DNA from: Amycolatopsis jejuensis
Lineage (GTDB): Bacteria; Actinomycetota; Actinomycetes; Mycobacteriales; Pseudonocardiaceae
NCBI RefSeq assembly: GCF_000717335.1
Contig: NZ_JNYZ01000002.1
Span: 124,001 to 188,000 of the forward strand
Reading direction: 5' to 3'
DNA: 64,000 nucleotides
In this document: one piece after another, positions 56,278 through 64,000 of the stretch
Position numbering within the stretch: the stretch's first letter is position 1
Layout: each line of letters starts with the position of its first letter
Made by a program: the position numbers and the translations under genes
The notes under the pieces: generated by a model
Seen by the model: only the letters and a program-made list of their open reading frames with translations
The model's database searches: none
Told to the model about the DNA's origin: nothing

Positions 56278-58320
56278 ATGACCGCGACGGTGGAGAAGAC
56301 CCGGGACGACGCGGTTCCGCCGGTGCTGTCCCGGCGGAAGGTCCATGCGGTGTTCGGCGCCGTGCTGCTCGGGATGTTGCTGGCGGCACTGGACCAGACC
56401 ATCGTCGGGACCGCGTTGCCCACCATTGTCGGCGAGCTCGGTGGCCAGGGGCATCTCTCGTGGGTCGTCACGGCGTACCTGCTGGCCGAGACGATCATGA
56501 CGGTGGTCGTCGGCAAGCTCGGGGACCTGTTCGGCCGCAAGCGGATGTTCCAGCTTTCCGTCGTGATCTTCGGGGTCGGGTCGTTCTTCTGCGGGTTCGC
56601 CGACAGCATGACCTGGCTGATCATCTGGCGCGCGGTACAGGGGCTCGGCGGCGGTGGCCTCATGGTCACGTCCACCGCGCTGATCGCGGACGTCGTGCCG
56701 CTGCGGGAGCGGGGCAAGTACCAGGGCATCCTCGGGTCGGTGTTCGGCGTCGTGACCATCGGCGGGCCGACGCTGGGCGGGCTGTTCGTCGACCATCTTT
56801 CCTGGCGGTGGGCGTTCTACATCAACATCCCGCTCGTCGTGGTCGTGCTGGTGGTGGCCGCGTCCGCGATGCCGTCCGTGCGCGCGATGGCCAAACCGGT
56901 GGTCGACTACCTCGGCATCCTGCTCATCGGCCTCGCGGCGACCGGGCTCACGCTCGTCACGAGCTGGGGCGGCACCACCTACGCGTGGGGCTCGCCGATG
57001 ATCATCGGCATGGCCGCGGGTTCCGTGGTGCTGCTCGTCGCCTTCGTCGTGGTGGAGCTGCGCGCGCCCGAGCCGATGCTGCCGATGCGGTTGTTCCGGA
57101 ACCCGGTGTTCACCGTCGCCGGGATCATGAGCTTCGTCGTCGGGTTCGCCATGCTCGGCGCGATGACGTACCTGCCGATCTACATGCAGTACGTGCAGGG
57201 CATCTCGCCGACGTCGTCCGGGGTCCGGATGCTGCCGATGGTGCTCACGCTGCTGGTCGCGTCGATCGTGTCCGGGACCTTGGTGAGCCGCACCGGGAAG
57301 TACAAGATCTACCCGCTCGTCGGCACCGGGGTGATGACCGCCGGGCTGTTCCTGCTGTCGCTGCTCGGCACGCAGACGGGGTTCTGGGAGTCCTCGCTGT
57401 ACATGGCGGTGTTCGGGCTCGGGCTGGGGCTCGGCATGCAGGTGCTGACCATCGCCGTGCAGAACACCGTCGACTACCGCGACCTTGGCGTCGCGACCTC
57501 GGGCGCCACGTTCCTGCGCTCGATGGGCAGCTCGTTCGGCGCCGCGATCTTCGGCACGATCTACACGAACCAGCTGCATCCGAACCTCGCCGGGGTCCTT
57601 GCCGAACATCCGCTGCCGCCCGGTGCCGACCCGCGGATGGTCGATACCCCGCAAGCGCTGCGCCAGCTGCCCGCCGCGATTTCGGAACCCCTGATCGGTG
57701 CCTACGCCGATGCCCTGCACGTCGTGTTCCTCTACGTCGCGCCGGTGGGGCTGGCCGCATTCGTGCTTTCCTTCTTCCTCAAGGAAATGCCGCTGCGCGA
57801 CACCGCGCGGGCGGCCGCTCCGGACCTCGGCGACGGCTTCGCGATGCCCGAGGCCCACGAGCAGGACCGGGAGCTCGAACGCGCCCTCGCGACGCTGCTC
57901 TTCCGGGAACGCCGCAAGGCCGCGCCTGCGATTGCCGCGAGGTCCGGTTCGGAGCTGGACCAGGGCGGGCTGTGGTGCCTGACCCAGATCCGGCTCCGGG
58001 CGCGGACCGGGCAGCCGACGACCCTGGAGGCGATCGGCGCGGCCCACGGCATGCCCGGGCAGGTGCTCGAACCGGCGTTCGCCCGGCTGGAGCTGACCGG
58101 GTACGTCAGCTACCGCCGCGACGGGTGGGCGCTCACCGAGACCGGTGAGCAGGAGTGGGACAAGCTCGTCCGCGCGTGGCACGACTGGCTCGCCGAACGC
58201 CTCGGCGACTGGGGTACCCGGGACCGGGCCGAGCTGGACGCCGCGATCACCCGCGTGGCGACCCGGCTGCTCGACGAGCGCACCGACTGGGCCAAGGCCG
58301 GGCGGCACGCGCTGGTCTGA
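56278..58320 (+). CDS. DHA2-family multidrug exporter with C-terminal winged-helix-like domain
   Basis: 680 residues. Fourteen-helix MFS core to about 515: LAALDQTIVGTALPTIVGEL (motif D1), GKLGDLFGRKRMF (motif A), LGSVFGVVTIGGPTLGGLF (motif C). The remaining ~165 residues are soluble and cytoplasmic: an acidic linker, then GGLWCLTQIRLRARTGQPTT, PAFARLELTGYVSYRRDGWAL and TETGEQEWDKLV, reading like a MarR/PadR-type winged helix followed by a helical tail. Fusion of a DNA-binding-like module to an exporter is seen in actinobacteria but its role is unknown. Confidence 0.88.
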   Translation: MTATVEKTRDDAVPPVLSRRKVHAVFGAVLLGMLLAALDQTIVGTALPTIVGELGGQGHLSWVVTAYLLAETIMTVVVGKLGDLFGRKRMFQLSVVIFGVGSFFCGFADSMTWLIIWRAVQGLGGGGLMVTSTALIADVVPLRERGKYQGILGSVFGVVTIGGPTLGGLFVDHLSWRWAFYINIPLVVVVLVVAASAMPSVRAMAKPVVDYLGILLIGLAATGLTLVTSWGGTTYAWGSPMIIGMAAGSVVLLVAFVVVELRAPEPMLPMRLFRNPVFTVAGIMSFVVGFAMLGAMTYLPIYMQYVQGISPTSSGVRMLPMVLTLLVASIVSGTLVSRTGKYKIYPLVGTGVMTAGLFLLSLLGTQTGFWESSLYMAVFGLGLGLGMQVLTIAVQNTVDYRDLGVATSGATFLRSMGSSFGAAIFGTIYTNQLHPNLAGVLAEHPLPPGADPRMVDTPQALRQLPAAISEPLIGAYADALHVVFLYVAPVGLAAFVLSFFLKEMPLRDTARAAAPDLGDGFAMPEAHEQDRELERALATLLFRERRKAAPAIAARSGSELDQGGLWCLTQIRLRARTGQPTTLEAIGAAHGMPGQVLEPAFARLELTGYVSYRRDGWALTETGEQEWDKLVRAWHDWLAERLGDWGTRDRAELDAAITRVATRLLDERTDWAKAGRHALV

Positions 58321-58445
58321 CCGGGGCGAGGGTGCGCGCACCCGCAGGTCCGCACTCCCGGCCCCGGCACGCCGTGTCGGGGCCGGGACTGTTCCGGCGG
58401 GCCGTTAGCATCAGCGCGACGGTCACCCTCTACTGTTCCCGGATC

Positions 58446-60032
58446 ATGTCGGTGGATGAATCTGTGCTCACGACTTCGAACGGCACTTCGGGCAGCAGCT
58501 CGGACACGCCGCGCGACGACGCGGACGTGCGCGTCGCGGCCCGCTCCCGCCTCGCCGGCTGGCTGCCCCTGGCGGCGGCAGTGCTGGGGCTGCTCTCCTT
58601 CCTGCTCGTGCGCGGGAGCCTCACCGACGACGGGTACATCACCCTCGCCTACGCGAAGAACCTCGCGTTGCACGGCGAATGGGCGCTGGTCCCCGGCAGC
58701 GTCGCCAACTCCGCGACGTCCCCGCTCGACGTCCTGCTGCTCGGCTTCCTGACCTTCGTCACGCGGATCAGCGGGTCGGCGCATCCGGTGGTCGCGCTGG
58801 GCGTGCTGACGGTGCTGAGCAGCGGTGCGATCGGCTGGGCCTGGCTGCGGTTCACGCGCCGGTTCCGGCTCGCGCCGTGGGTCGGGCTGCTCGGGCTGGT
58901 GCTCGTGATCGCCAACCCGTTCCTGCTGTCGGCGACCGGGCTCGAGGTCCTGCTCGTCCCCGCCGTGCTGCTGTGGCTTGTGGTCTTCGCGCTCGAAGGG
59001 CGGCCGGTGCTGTTCGGCGCCGTCGCCGCGCTGACGGTGCTGACCCGGCTCGACCTGATCGTCTTCGTCCTCGTCATCACGTTCTCCGCCGCGGCGATCC
59101 GGAAACGGTTCTGGGTCGCGTTCGGCACCGCGGTGGCGGTGTCCGCGCCGTGGTTCCTGGTGAGCTGGTTCGCGCTCGGCTCGTTCATCCCCGACACGCT
59201 GGTGATCAAGCAGGACCAGGAAGGCCTCTTCGGCCCGTGGGGCTACTTCAGCGGCCCGATGATGTACTTCCTGTACCTGCCGCTCACGGTGATGCTGGCG
59301 TTCGCGTCGGCGCTCGTCGGGGTGGTGGTGCTGCTGGCGTGGCTCGGCGTCCGGTTCGCCCGCCGCTGGGACGACTTCCCGAAGCTGGCCCCGGTCGTCG
59401 CGCTCGGGCTCGGTGGGGTCGTCTACTACATCGTGTACTCCACCCTCGGTGTCGGGCCGTATCACTGGTACTACGTCACGCCGATGGTCAGCACGGCCAC
59501 CTTCGCGGTGCTCATGGTGGGCATCTGGCACGCCGAAGCGAAACAGCGGCCGGGGCTGAACCGCGGCGTGCCGCTGGTCGCGCTCAGCCTGGCGTGGCTG
59601 GTCGGGCTCGGGAACGTGGCCGTGGACGTCGCGCAGGGCGTGCCGTGGCCGTCGCCGGTGATCTTCGGCAACTGGGCGAGCTCGGCCGACTACGCGCGGG
59701 TCGGGCGGGAGCTCGGCGCGCGGCTGCAGGGCAAGTCGGTGGCCGGGCCGGGGGAGATCGGCACGCTCGCGTACTACTGCGACTGCCAGATCCTCGACGT
59801 CTTCTCCGACCGCACGCAGGTCGCGACCATCGTCACCAAGCGCATCGCCGAGGACTCGAAGTTCAGCTCGCTCGGCCTGCGGATCAACTATCACTGGTTC
59901 AAGCGCAATCCGCCGCGCAAGGTCGACTACCGGCTGCTCTACGACAAGGGCCCGGGCAGCGGGCCGGACGAGTGGACGGTGTACTCCGCGGCCAAGGGCG
60001 TCGGGCACTTCACGCTGGTGCCGGAACGCTGA
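58446..60032 (+). CDS. Polytopic GT-C-type glycosyltransferase-like membrane protein
   Basis: 528 residues, about ten to eleven membrane helices. After the first helix comes LTDDGYITLAYAKNLALHGE, with the Asp-Asp of GT-C enzymes in the first outer loop; the C-terminal soluble segment has YCDCQILDVFSDRTQVATI. This matches the actinobacterial arabinofuranosyltransferase/ZomB-like family acting on lipid-linked sugars in the envelope. Substrate unknown. Confidence 0.75.
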   Translation: MSVDESVLTTSNGTSGSSSDTPRDDADVRVAARSRLAGWLPLAAAVLGLLSFLLVRGSLTDDGYITLAYAKNLALHGEWALVPGSVANSATSPLDVLLLGFLTFVTRISGSAHPVVALGVLTVLSSGAIGWAWLRFTRRFRLAPWVGLLGLVLVIANPFLLSATGLEVLLVPAVLLWLVVFALEGRPVLFGAVAALTVLTRLDLIVFVLVITFSAAAIRKRFWVAFGTAVAVSAPWFLVSWFALGSFIPDTLVIKQDQEGLFGPWGYFSGPMMYFLYLPLTVMLAFASALVGVVVLLAWLGVRFARRWDDFPKLAPVVALGLGGVVYYIVYSTLGVGPYHWYYVTPMVSTATFAVLMVGIWHAEAKQRPGLNRGVPLVALSLAWLVGLGNVAVDVAQGVPWPSPVIFGNWASSADYARVGRELGARLQGKSVAGPGEIGTLAYYCDCQILDVFSDRTQVATIVTKRIAEDSKFSSLGLRINYHWFKRNPPRKVDYRLLYDKGPGSGPDEWTVYSAAKGVGHFTLVPER

Positions 60033-60069
60033 TCGCGGACGGCGCGGTTTCCGGTTACGGTCTCTTCGT

Positions 60070-61011
60070 ATGGCGAAGGACTCGGCGGTCGAGCTCGAGG
60101 TGGGGCACCGGACGGTGCGGGTGTCGAACCCGGACCGGGTCTACTTCCCGGCGCGCGGCGAGACGAAGCTCGACCTGGCGCGGTACTACCTGGCGGTCGG
60201 TGACGGGATCGTGCGGGCGCTGCGGGAACGGCCCTGCATGCTGCACCGCTTCCCGTCCGGCGTGGCCGGGGAGAAGGTGCACCAGAAGCGGGTGCCGAAC
60301 GGTGCGCCGTCGTGGCTGGAGACCGTGCGGGTGCACTTCCCGCGGTTCGGCCGGTACGCCGACGAGCTGTGCGTGACCGAGCTGGCGCACGTGGTGTGGG
60401 CGGTGCAGATGTCCACTGTGGAATTCCACCCGTGGAACTCCCGGCGCGCGGACACCGAACGCCCGGACGAATGGCGGATCGACCTCGACCCGATGCCCGA
60501 ATGCGGCTTCGGCACCGTGCGCCGGGTCGCGCACGTCGCGCACGAAATCCTGGACGAGCTGGGTATCCGCGGCTGGCCGAAGACGTCCGGCGGGAGCGGG
60601 ATGCACGTGTACGTGCGGATCGAGCCGCGGTGGGGGTTCGCCGACGTGCGCCGGGCTGCGCTGGCGTTCGCGCGCGAGGTCGAACGGCGGGCGCCGGACG
60701 AGGTCACCACCACCTGGTGGCGCAAGGACCGTGACCCGAAGAAGCTGTTCGTGGACTACAACCAGAACGCGCGCGACCACACGATCGCGAGCGCGTACTC
60801 GGTCCGCGGGGTGCCGGAGGCGCTGGTGTCCACGCCGATCCGCTGGGACGAGGTCGACACCGTCGCGCCGCGTGAGTGCACGATCGCGACGGTACCCGCG
60901 CGGTTCGCCGAGCTGGGCGATCTGCACGCCGGGATCGACGACGTCGCGTACTCGCTCGAACCCCTGCTGGAATGGGCCGACCGCGACGGGCTGGAGGCCG
61001 AGGACTCCTGA
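60070..61011 (+). CDS. Stand-alone LigD-type polymerase/primase domain
   Basis: 313 residues. Archaeo-eukaryotic primase fold of the LigD POL domain: VSNPDRVYFPARGETKLDLA at the start, RIDLDPMPECGF with the metal-binding DLD, KTSGGSGMHVYV, and LFVDYNQNARDHTIASAYSVR. It adds nucleotides and fills gaps in non-homologous end joining with Ku and a ligase, which are separate genes not in this window. Confidence 0.93.
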   Translation: MAKDSAVELEVGHRTVRVSNPDRVYFPARGETKLDLARYYLAVGDGIVRALRERPCMLHRFPSGVAGEKVHQKRVPNGAPSWLETVRVHFPRFGRYADELCVTELAHVVWAVQMSTVEFHPWNSRRADTERPDEWRIDLDPMPECGFGTVRRVAHVAHEILDELGIRGWPKTSGGSGMHVYVRIEPRWGFADVRRAALAFAREVERRAPDEVTTTWWRKDRDPKKLFVDYNQNARDHTIASAYSVRGVPEALVSTPIRWDEVDTVAPRECTIATVPARFAELGDLHAGIDDVAYSLEPLLEWADRDGLEAEDS

Positions 61012-61102
61012 GGGAAACCGTCCGCGTACCCGGCGTCATGGGTCCGCGGCCACCGAGTCTCTGTGAAAAGTCTCTGTGACGACCGAGCGAAGGGGGTGTG
61101 CG

Positions 61103-61444
61103 ATGGAAGGCGATCCGCTGGCCGTCCTCTACCGTCTGCACCACCAGCTGCGGGTGCTCTCACCCGCGCTCACCGTCGCCGCGGGGACCCCGGAGGCGCG
61201 CGCGATGCTCGACGGGCTGGTCGACACCACCGCGCAGGCTGCTGGTTTGCTTGCGAGCGCAGAACCGGCCGCACTGGCCGCTCTCCAGCAGGCTTTCGAG
61301 CACGCCAGGGCCGGTCGGGGCAACGAGACCACGTCCGAGCTGATCACCGCGTACGGGCGACTGTCCGTGCTGCTTCGCCGCGATCAGCCGCGCCGGGGTG
61401 CGGCGGCGGACGAGCCGACGGTGCGATGGGGCCCCATGCTTTGA
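61103..61444 (+). CDS. Small hypothetical protein
   Basis: 113 residues, ATG with GAAGGGGG upstream. Mostly helical, rich in Ala and Leu, no membrane helix, signal or known motif (starts MEGDPLAVLYRLHHQL, ends TVRWGPML). Lies between the LigD polymerase and an NmrA-like gene with small gaps. Family not recognised. Confidence 0.65.
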   Translation: MEGDPLAVLYRLHHQLRVLSPALTVAAGTPEARAMLDGLVDTTAQAAGLLASAEPAALAALQQAFEHARAGRGNETTSELITAYGRLSVLLRRDQPRRGAAADEPTVRWGPML

Positions 61445-61495
61445 CCGGCGTGCCAGGATGACGGGCAACAGCCACGCGGGCAGCGGGAGGACGAC

Positions 61496-62272
61496 GTGCC
61501 GGAGCAGATCCTGGTGACCGGAGGCGCCGGTCAGCTCGGCAGGGTGGTCGTGGAGCGGCTGGTGGCTGCCGAACGGCCGGTCCGGGCGCTGAGCCGGCGC
61601 CGCCGTTCGAGTGCCGGTGTCGGCTGGACAGTCGGGGATCTGCGCACCGGGCGGGGGATCGACGTCGCGGTCGCCGGGGTCGACACGATCATCCACTGCG
61701 CCACGGATTACCGGCACGAAGTCCAGACGGTGCGCACCCTGGTCGAAGCCGCGCGGTGGAGCGGGCAGGCGCCGCATCTGGTGTACGTCTCGATCGTTGG
61801 CGTCGACCGGGTGCCGCTGGGCTATTACCGGGCGAAACTGGCCGCGGAGGAACTGATCGCGGGTTCCGGGATGCCGTACACGATCCTGCGCGCGACGCAG
61901 TTCCACGCTCTGGTGCGGACGATTCTCGCCGCCGCGGCGCGGTTGCCCGTGGTGCCGGTGCCGCGGTTCCGGTTCCAGCCGGTCGACGTGCGGGACGTCG
62001 CGGCGCGGCTGGTGGAGCTGGCGCTGGGCGAACCGCAGGCGCGGGTGCCGGACCTCGGCGGACCGGAGGTGCGCACGGCAGCCGACCTGGCGCGGGCCCT
62101 GCTCGGCGCGGCGGGACGGGAGAAACGGGTGGTCACGGTGCCGGTGCCGGGGCGGATTGCCCGCGGGTACGCGCAGGGCGGGAACCTCGCGCCCGAGCAC
62201 GCCGACGGGGTGGTCACGTTCGAGCAGTACCTGGCCGAGCGCGGGAATGCGACCGCGCTCCGGTACCGCTGA
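61496..62272 (+). CDS. NmrA-like NAD(P)-binding protein (atypical SDR)
   Basis: 258 residues from GTG with GGGAGG. Rossmann motif ILVTGGAGQLGRVVVERL, DTIIHCATDYRHEV, YVSIVGVDRVPLGYYRAKLAAEELI (with a conserved Y-x3-K), and PYTILRATQFHALV, as in the NmrA/HSCARG and NAD-dependent epimerase-like families. Reductase or redox-sensing role is possible. Its transcription ends at the hairpin starting 11 bases beyond the stop. Confidence 0.88.
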   Translation: MPEQILVTGGAGQLGRVVVERLVAAERPVRALSRRRRSSAGVGWTVGDLRTGRGIDVAVAGVDTIIHCATDYRHEVQTVRTLVEAARWSGQAPHLVYVSIVGVDRVPLGYYRAKLAAEELIAGSGMPYTILRATQFHALVRTILAAAARLPVVPVPRFRFQPVDVRDVAARLVELALGEPQARVPDLGGPEVRTAADLARALLGAAGREKRVVTVPVPGRIARGYAQGGNLAPEHADGVVTFEQYLAERGNATALRYR

Positions 62273-62282
62273 CCGGCTGAGG

Positions 62283-62335
62283 TCCGTGAAGGGAACCATC
62301 ACGGAATCAGATTCCGTGATGGTTCCCTTCACGGA
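62283..62335. terminator. Perfect 53-bp hairpin
   Basis: Two perfectly complementary 26-bp arms around a single A (62309). The left arm starts TCCGTGAAGGGAACC. It follows an NmrA-like gene and overlaps the 3' end of a pseudogene on the other strand, so it can end transcription both ways. The GTGAAGGGAACC/GGTTCCCTTCAC block is likely a dispersed element. Confidence 0.8.
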
Positions 62336-62944
62336 TTTGCCGCGGCGGGCAGCGTGGACCAGCCCGGGAGCGACGTCAGGACGTCCGGCCGGGCGGCGAC
62401 CACGGTGTCCCATGGCATCGGGCTCGTGTGCTCGCCCGGTTCGGCCAGGAGCGGAATGCGACCGGCGGTCGTGATTTGCTCGGGCACCCAATGCCCGGCC
62501 GGCCACAGCGGGTCAAGCTATTCGAGTGCGACCACCCGCGGCTGCGAGCGCCCGGCGTCCCTGTTTCGCACCGCAGCCAGCCGCGAGTGGAGTTCGGCGA
62601 CGCGTTCGGCGGCCACTTCGGGCACACCGAGCGCGTCGCCGAGGGTCCGCGGTTCGAGGCTGAGCACGCGCGGTCCGGCGTCGAGCATCCGGACCGCGGC
62701 CGCGACGCGCGTGTACGACACTGCGCAGACCTCGCACAGATCCTGGGTGAGCACGAAGTCCGGCGCGAGCGCGGCCAGCTGCTCGACGTCGACCGAGTAC
62801 AGCGACGATCCGCGCCGGTCAGCACCGGGACAGACGCGATCTCGGCGGGCCAGTCGCATTCGTGGGTGCGGCCGACGGGTCACCGGCCAGGCCGAGCGTC
62901 GCGACGAGGTCGGCGGCGGCGGGCAGCAGCGAGACGATCCTCAT
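62329..62944 (-). pseudogene. Frameshifted BtuF-like cobalamin-binding protein gene
   Basis: Starts [19 protein letters not shown], then shifts frame into [20 protein letters not shown], then shifts again into [20 protein letters not shown] and [20 protein letters not shown] stop follows VVALE, after which [15 protein letters not shown] and [18 protein letters not shown] continue in another frame. Each piece is typical of actinobacterial BtuF/FecB-type binding proteins, in the correct order, so this is one gene broken by at least three lesions, with some sequence missing after VLTGA. Confidence 0.85.
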
Positions 62945-62957
62945 CCGCCCACGGCAA

Positions 62958-63761
62958 CTACTCCGTGCGCGGGACCACCGTGAACCTCCGCAGGGCGAGC
63001 GCCGGGTTCTTGGCGCGCACCTCGGCGATCCGCTCGGCGTTGACCTCCGCGACGGCAACCCCGGTCTGCTCGCCAAGCGAAGCCACCACAACACCCATCG
63101 GGTCGACCACCAGGCTCGCGCCGGACCCGGTAGGCGCGGCCTGGTCGGCGGCAGCCACATAAAGCGTGTTCTCGATGGCGCGAGCCTTCACGAGCGTCGA
63201 CCAGTGGTACTCCTTCAGCGGCCCGGGTACCCATTCCGCGGGCAGGAGTACAACGTCCGCGCCCGCGTCGGCGAGCCGTCGCGTGGTTTCCGGGAAGCGG
63301 AGGTCGTAACAGGTCTGCAGGCCGAACACGAGACCGTCGGCGACGAACGTCTCGGGCGGGGTGATTTCGCCTGGCTGCACGACGTCGGATTCACGGAAGC
63401 CGAACGCGTCGTACAGGTGGATCTTGCGGTAGCGCGCGGCGATCGTCCCGTCCGGGCCGATGGCGACGAGCGTGTTGGAGATGCGTCCGGTACCGGGCAG
63501 AGCTTCGCTCATCCCGGCCACGACGGCGAGTTCGTGTTCCTTCGCCAGCTCCCGCAGCGTGGTCACGAACGGGCCGTCGAGGTCTTCGGCGGAGTCGGCG
63601 AAGCGGTGATCCATGGTGGGCACGGTGAACATGGCGTACTCGGGCAGTACGAGCACCTGCGCGCCGCGTCCGGCTGCGGTGGCGGCCAGCTCCGTGATCA
63701 CGGCGAGGTTGGCGGGCTTGTCTTCGGTGGGCGCGAACTGCGCGATGGCGACCTGTACCAA
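62958..63761 (-). CDS. Carbon-nitrogen hydrolase (nitrilase family amidase)
   Basis: 267 residues. The catalytic triad is E41 (VLPEYAM), K113 (YRKIHLYD) and C151 (LQTCYDLRFPE), all in place. It resembles the Nit1/Nit2 and omega-amidase branch, which repairs or hydrolyses deaminated glutathione or 2-oxoamides. It follows, with a 12-bp gap, an MFS gene in the same direction. Confidence 0.92.
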   Translation of the reverse strand: MVQVAIAQFAPTEDKPANLAVITELAATAAGRGAQVLVLPEYAMFTVPTMDHRFADSAEDLDGPFVTTLRELAKEHELAVVAGMSEALPGTGRISNTLVAIGPDGTIAARYRKIHLYDAFGFRESDVVQPGEITPPETFVADGLVFGLQTCYDLRFPETTRRLADAGADVVLLPAEWVPGPLKEYHWSTLVKARAIENTLYVAAADQAAPTGSGASLVVDPMGVVVASLGEQTGVAVAEVNAERIAEVRAKNPALALRRFTVVPRTE

Positions 63762-63773
63762 GGGACTGTCCTT

Positions 63774-64000
63774 TCAGGAGTGGGGAATGCGTTCGATCCG
63801 GCCGAGCACGACCGTGTAGCAGAAGATCCCGCCGAGCAGCACGGCACCGGTCACCAGGAACGCGCCCGCGAACGAGCCGGTCAGGTCCACCATCGCGCCG
63901 GTGACGATGGGGGCGGCGATGCCGATGAGGTTCGCAACGAAGTTGACCATCCCGCCGAGCGTGCCGGCGGTGCCTTCAGGGGCGATCACCGCGACGATGC
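63774..64000 (-). CDS. MFS transporter, C-terminal part (runs off the window)
   Basis: The last ~75 codons of a leftward gene: APEGTAGTLGGMVNFVANLIG followed by a helix pair (APIVTGAMVDLTG, GAFLVTGAVLLGGIFCYTVVLG) and a short basic tail RIERIPHS. Fits the last helices of an anion:cation or hexuronate-type MFS carrier. Possibly in one operon with the nitrilase gene. Confidence 0.75.
   Translation of the reverse strand, partial: IVAVIAPEGTAGTLGGMVNFVANLIGIAAPIVTGAMVDLTGSFAGAFLVTGAVLLGGIFCYTVVLGRIERIPHS

Noticed and set aside
55684..58341. Long minus-strand open frame of about 885 codons over the DHA2 exporter
   Set aside because: Its product is Arg/His/Pro-rich and featureless; the plus strand encodes a clear MFS protein there.
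58110..60008. Minus-strand open frame of about 630 codons over the GT-C-type gene
   Set aside because: Antisense shadow, no RBS, no domain; the plus-strand membrane protein is convincing.

Overview
The window is a chromosome segment from a high-GC actinomycete, most likely of the Pseudonocardiaceae/Amycolatopsis type. This is inferred from the very GC-rich third codon positions, frequent GTG/TTG starts, a receptor Ser/Thr kinase with an extracellular sensor, an actinobacterial-type succinate dehydrogenase, a Bkd complex with a divergent Lrp regulator, a PF04672-type methyltransferase and a CmtR-type sensor. I see no tRNA, rRNA, CRISPR array, complete insertion sequence or prophage.

Layout. 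0-5 kb: a partial FHA protein, an MmpS-like lipoprotein, a transmembrane kinase with three extracellular repeats, and an acyl-CoA ligase. 4.9-5.5 kb: a tandemly amplified junction between the ligase and a MarR gene. 5.8-11.2 kb: a peptide/metal ABC importer operon (two permeases, binding lipoprotein, fused double ATPase) divergent from marR. 11.2-15.4 kb: a RibD/DHFR-fold protein, prolyl iminopeptidase, two tandem paralogous single-pass membrane proteins of unknown function, and a methyltransferase.

15.4-23.1 kb: a co-directional catabolic set of Kbl-like thiolase/ligase, M20 amidohydrolase, flavin monooxygenase, amidase, IclR regulator, MHS-family importer and RidA. The same palindrome, GTTGCYGATRGAGCAAC, stands before the first gene and before the importer, which points to one IclR-controlled regulon, possibly for an N-heterocyclic or amide substrate. 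23.1-27.1 kb: bkdABC with a divergent Lrp-type regulator. 27.2-28.7 kb: an Erm methyltransferase with a short upstream ORF and a plausible inducible promoter, behind a DUF1062 gene.

28.9-33.3 kb: sdhCAB and a divergent LysR gene. 33.3-39.1 kb: a PNPOx-like protein, a second DHFR-fold protein, NADP-type glutamate dehydrogenase, and an unusual 1105-residue fusion of a molybdopterin oxidoreductase to a flavin/2Fe-2S reductase. 39.2-42.1 kb: a minimal lanthipeptide locus consisting of a three-domain LanL-type synthetase and a 47-residue precursor that is not an obvious annotation target. 42.3-45.7 kb: the hyi-glxR-gcl glyoxylate operon, whose Gcl carries Glu where the E. coli enzyme has Val51. 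45.7-46.4 kb: degenerate short repeats.

46.4-50.3 kb: a metal-homeostasis block with an XRE regulator, CmtR plus an exporter-like membrane protein, and a very His-rich CDF exporter divergent from an NmtR-like sensor. 50.3-53.9 kb: an SDR gene behind twin GGACA operators, an SSB paralogue, and an EamA transporter divergent from a TetR regulator across twin operators. 54-58.3 kb: an amino-acid permease, a second repeat-rich intergenic region, and a DHA2 exporter with a C-terminal winged-helix-like extension. 58.4-64 kb: a GT-C type membrane protein, a stand-alone LigD polymerase domain, a small unknown protein, an NmrA-like protein, a 53-bp perfect hairpin, a frameshifted BtuF-like pseudogene, a nitrilase-family amidohydrolase and the end of an MFS gene.

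A recurring feature is leaderless regulators: cmtR, the XRE gene, nmtR, tetR, lysR and sdhC all have a TANNNT box ending 6-7 nt before the start codon.
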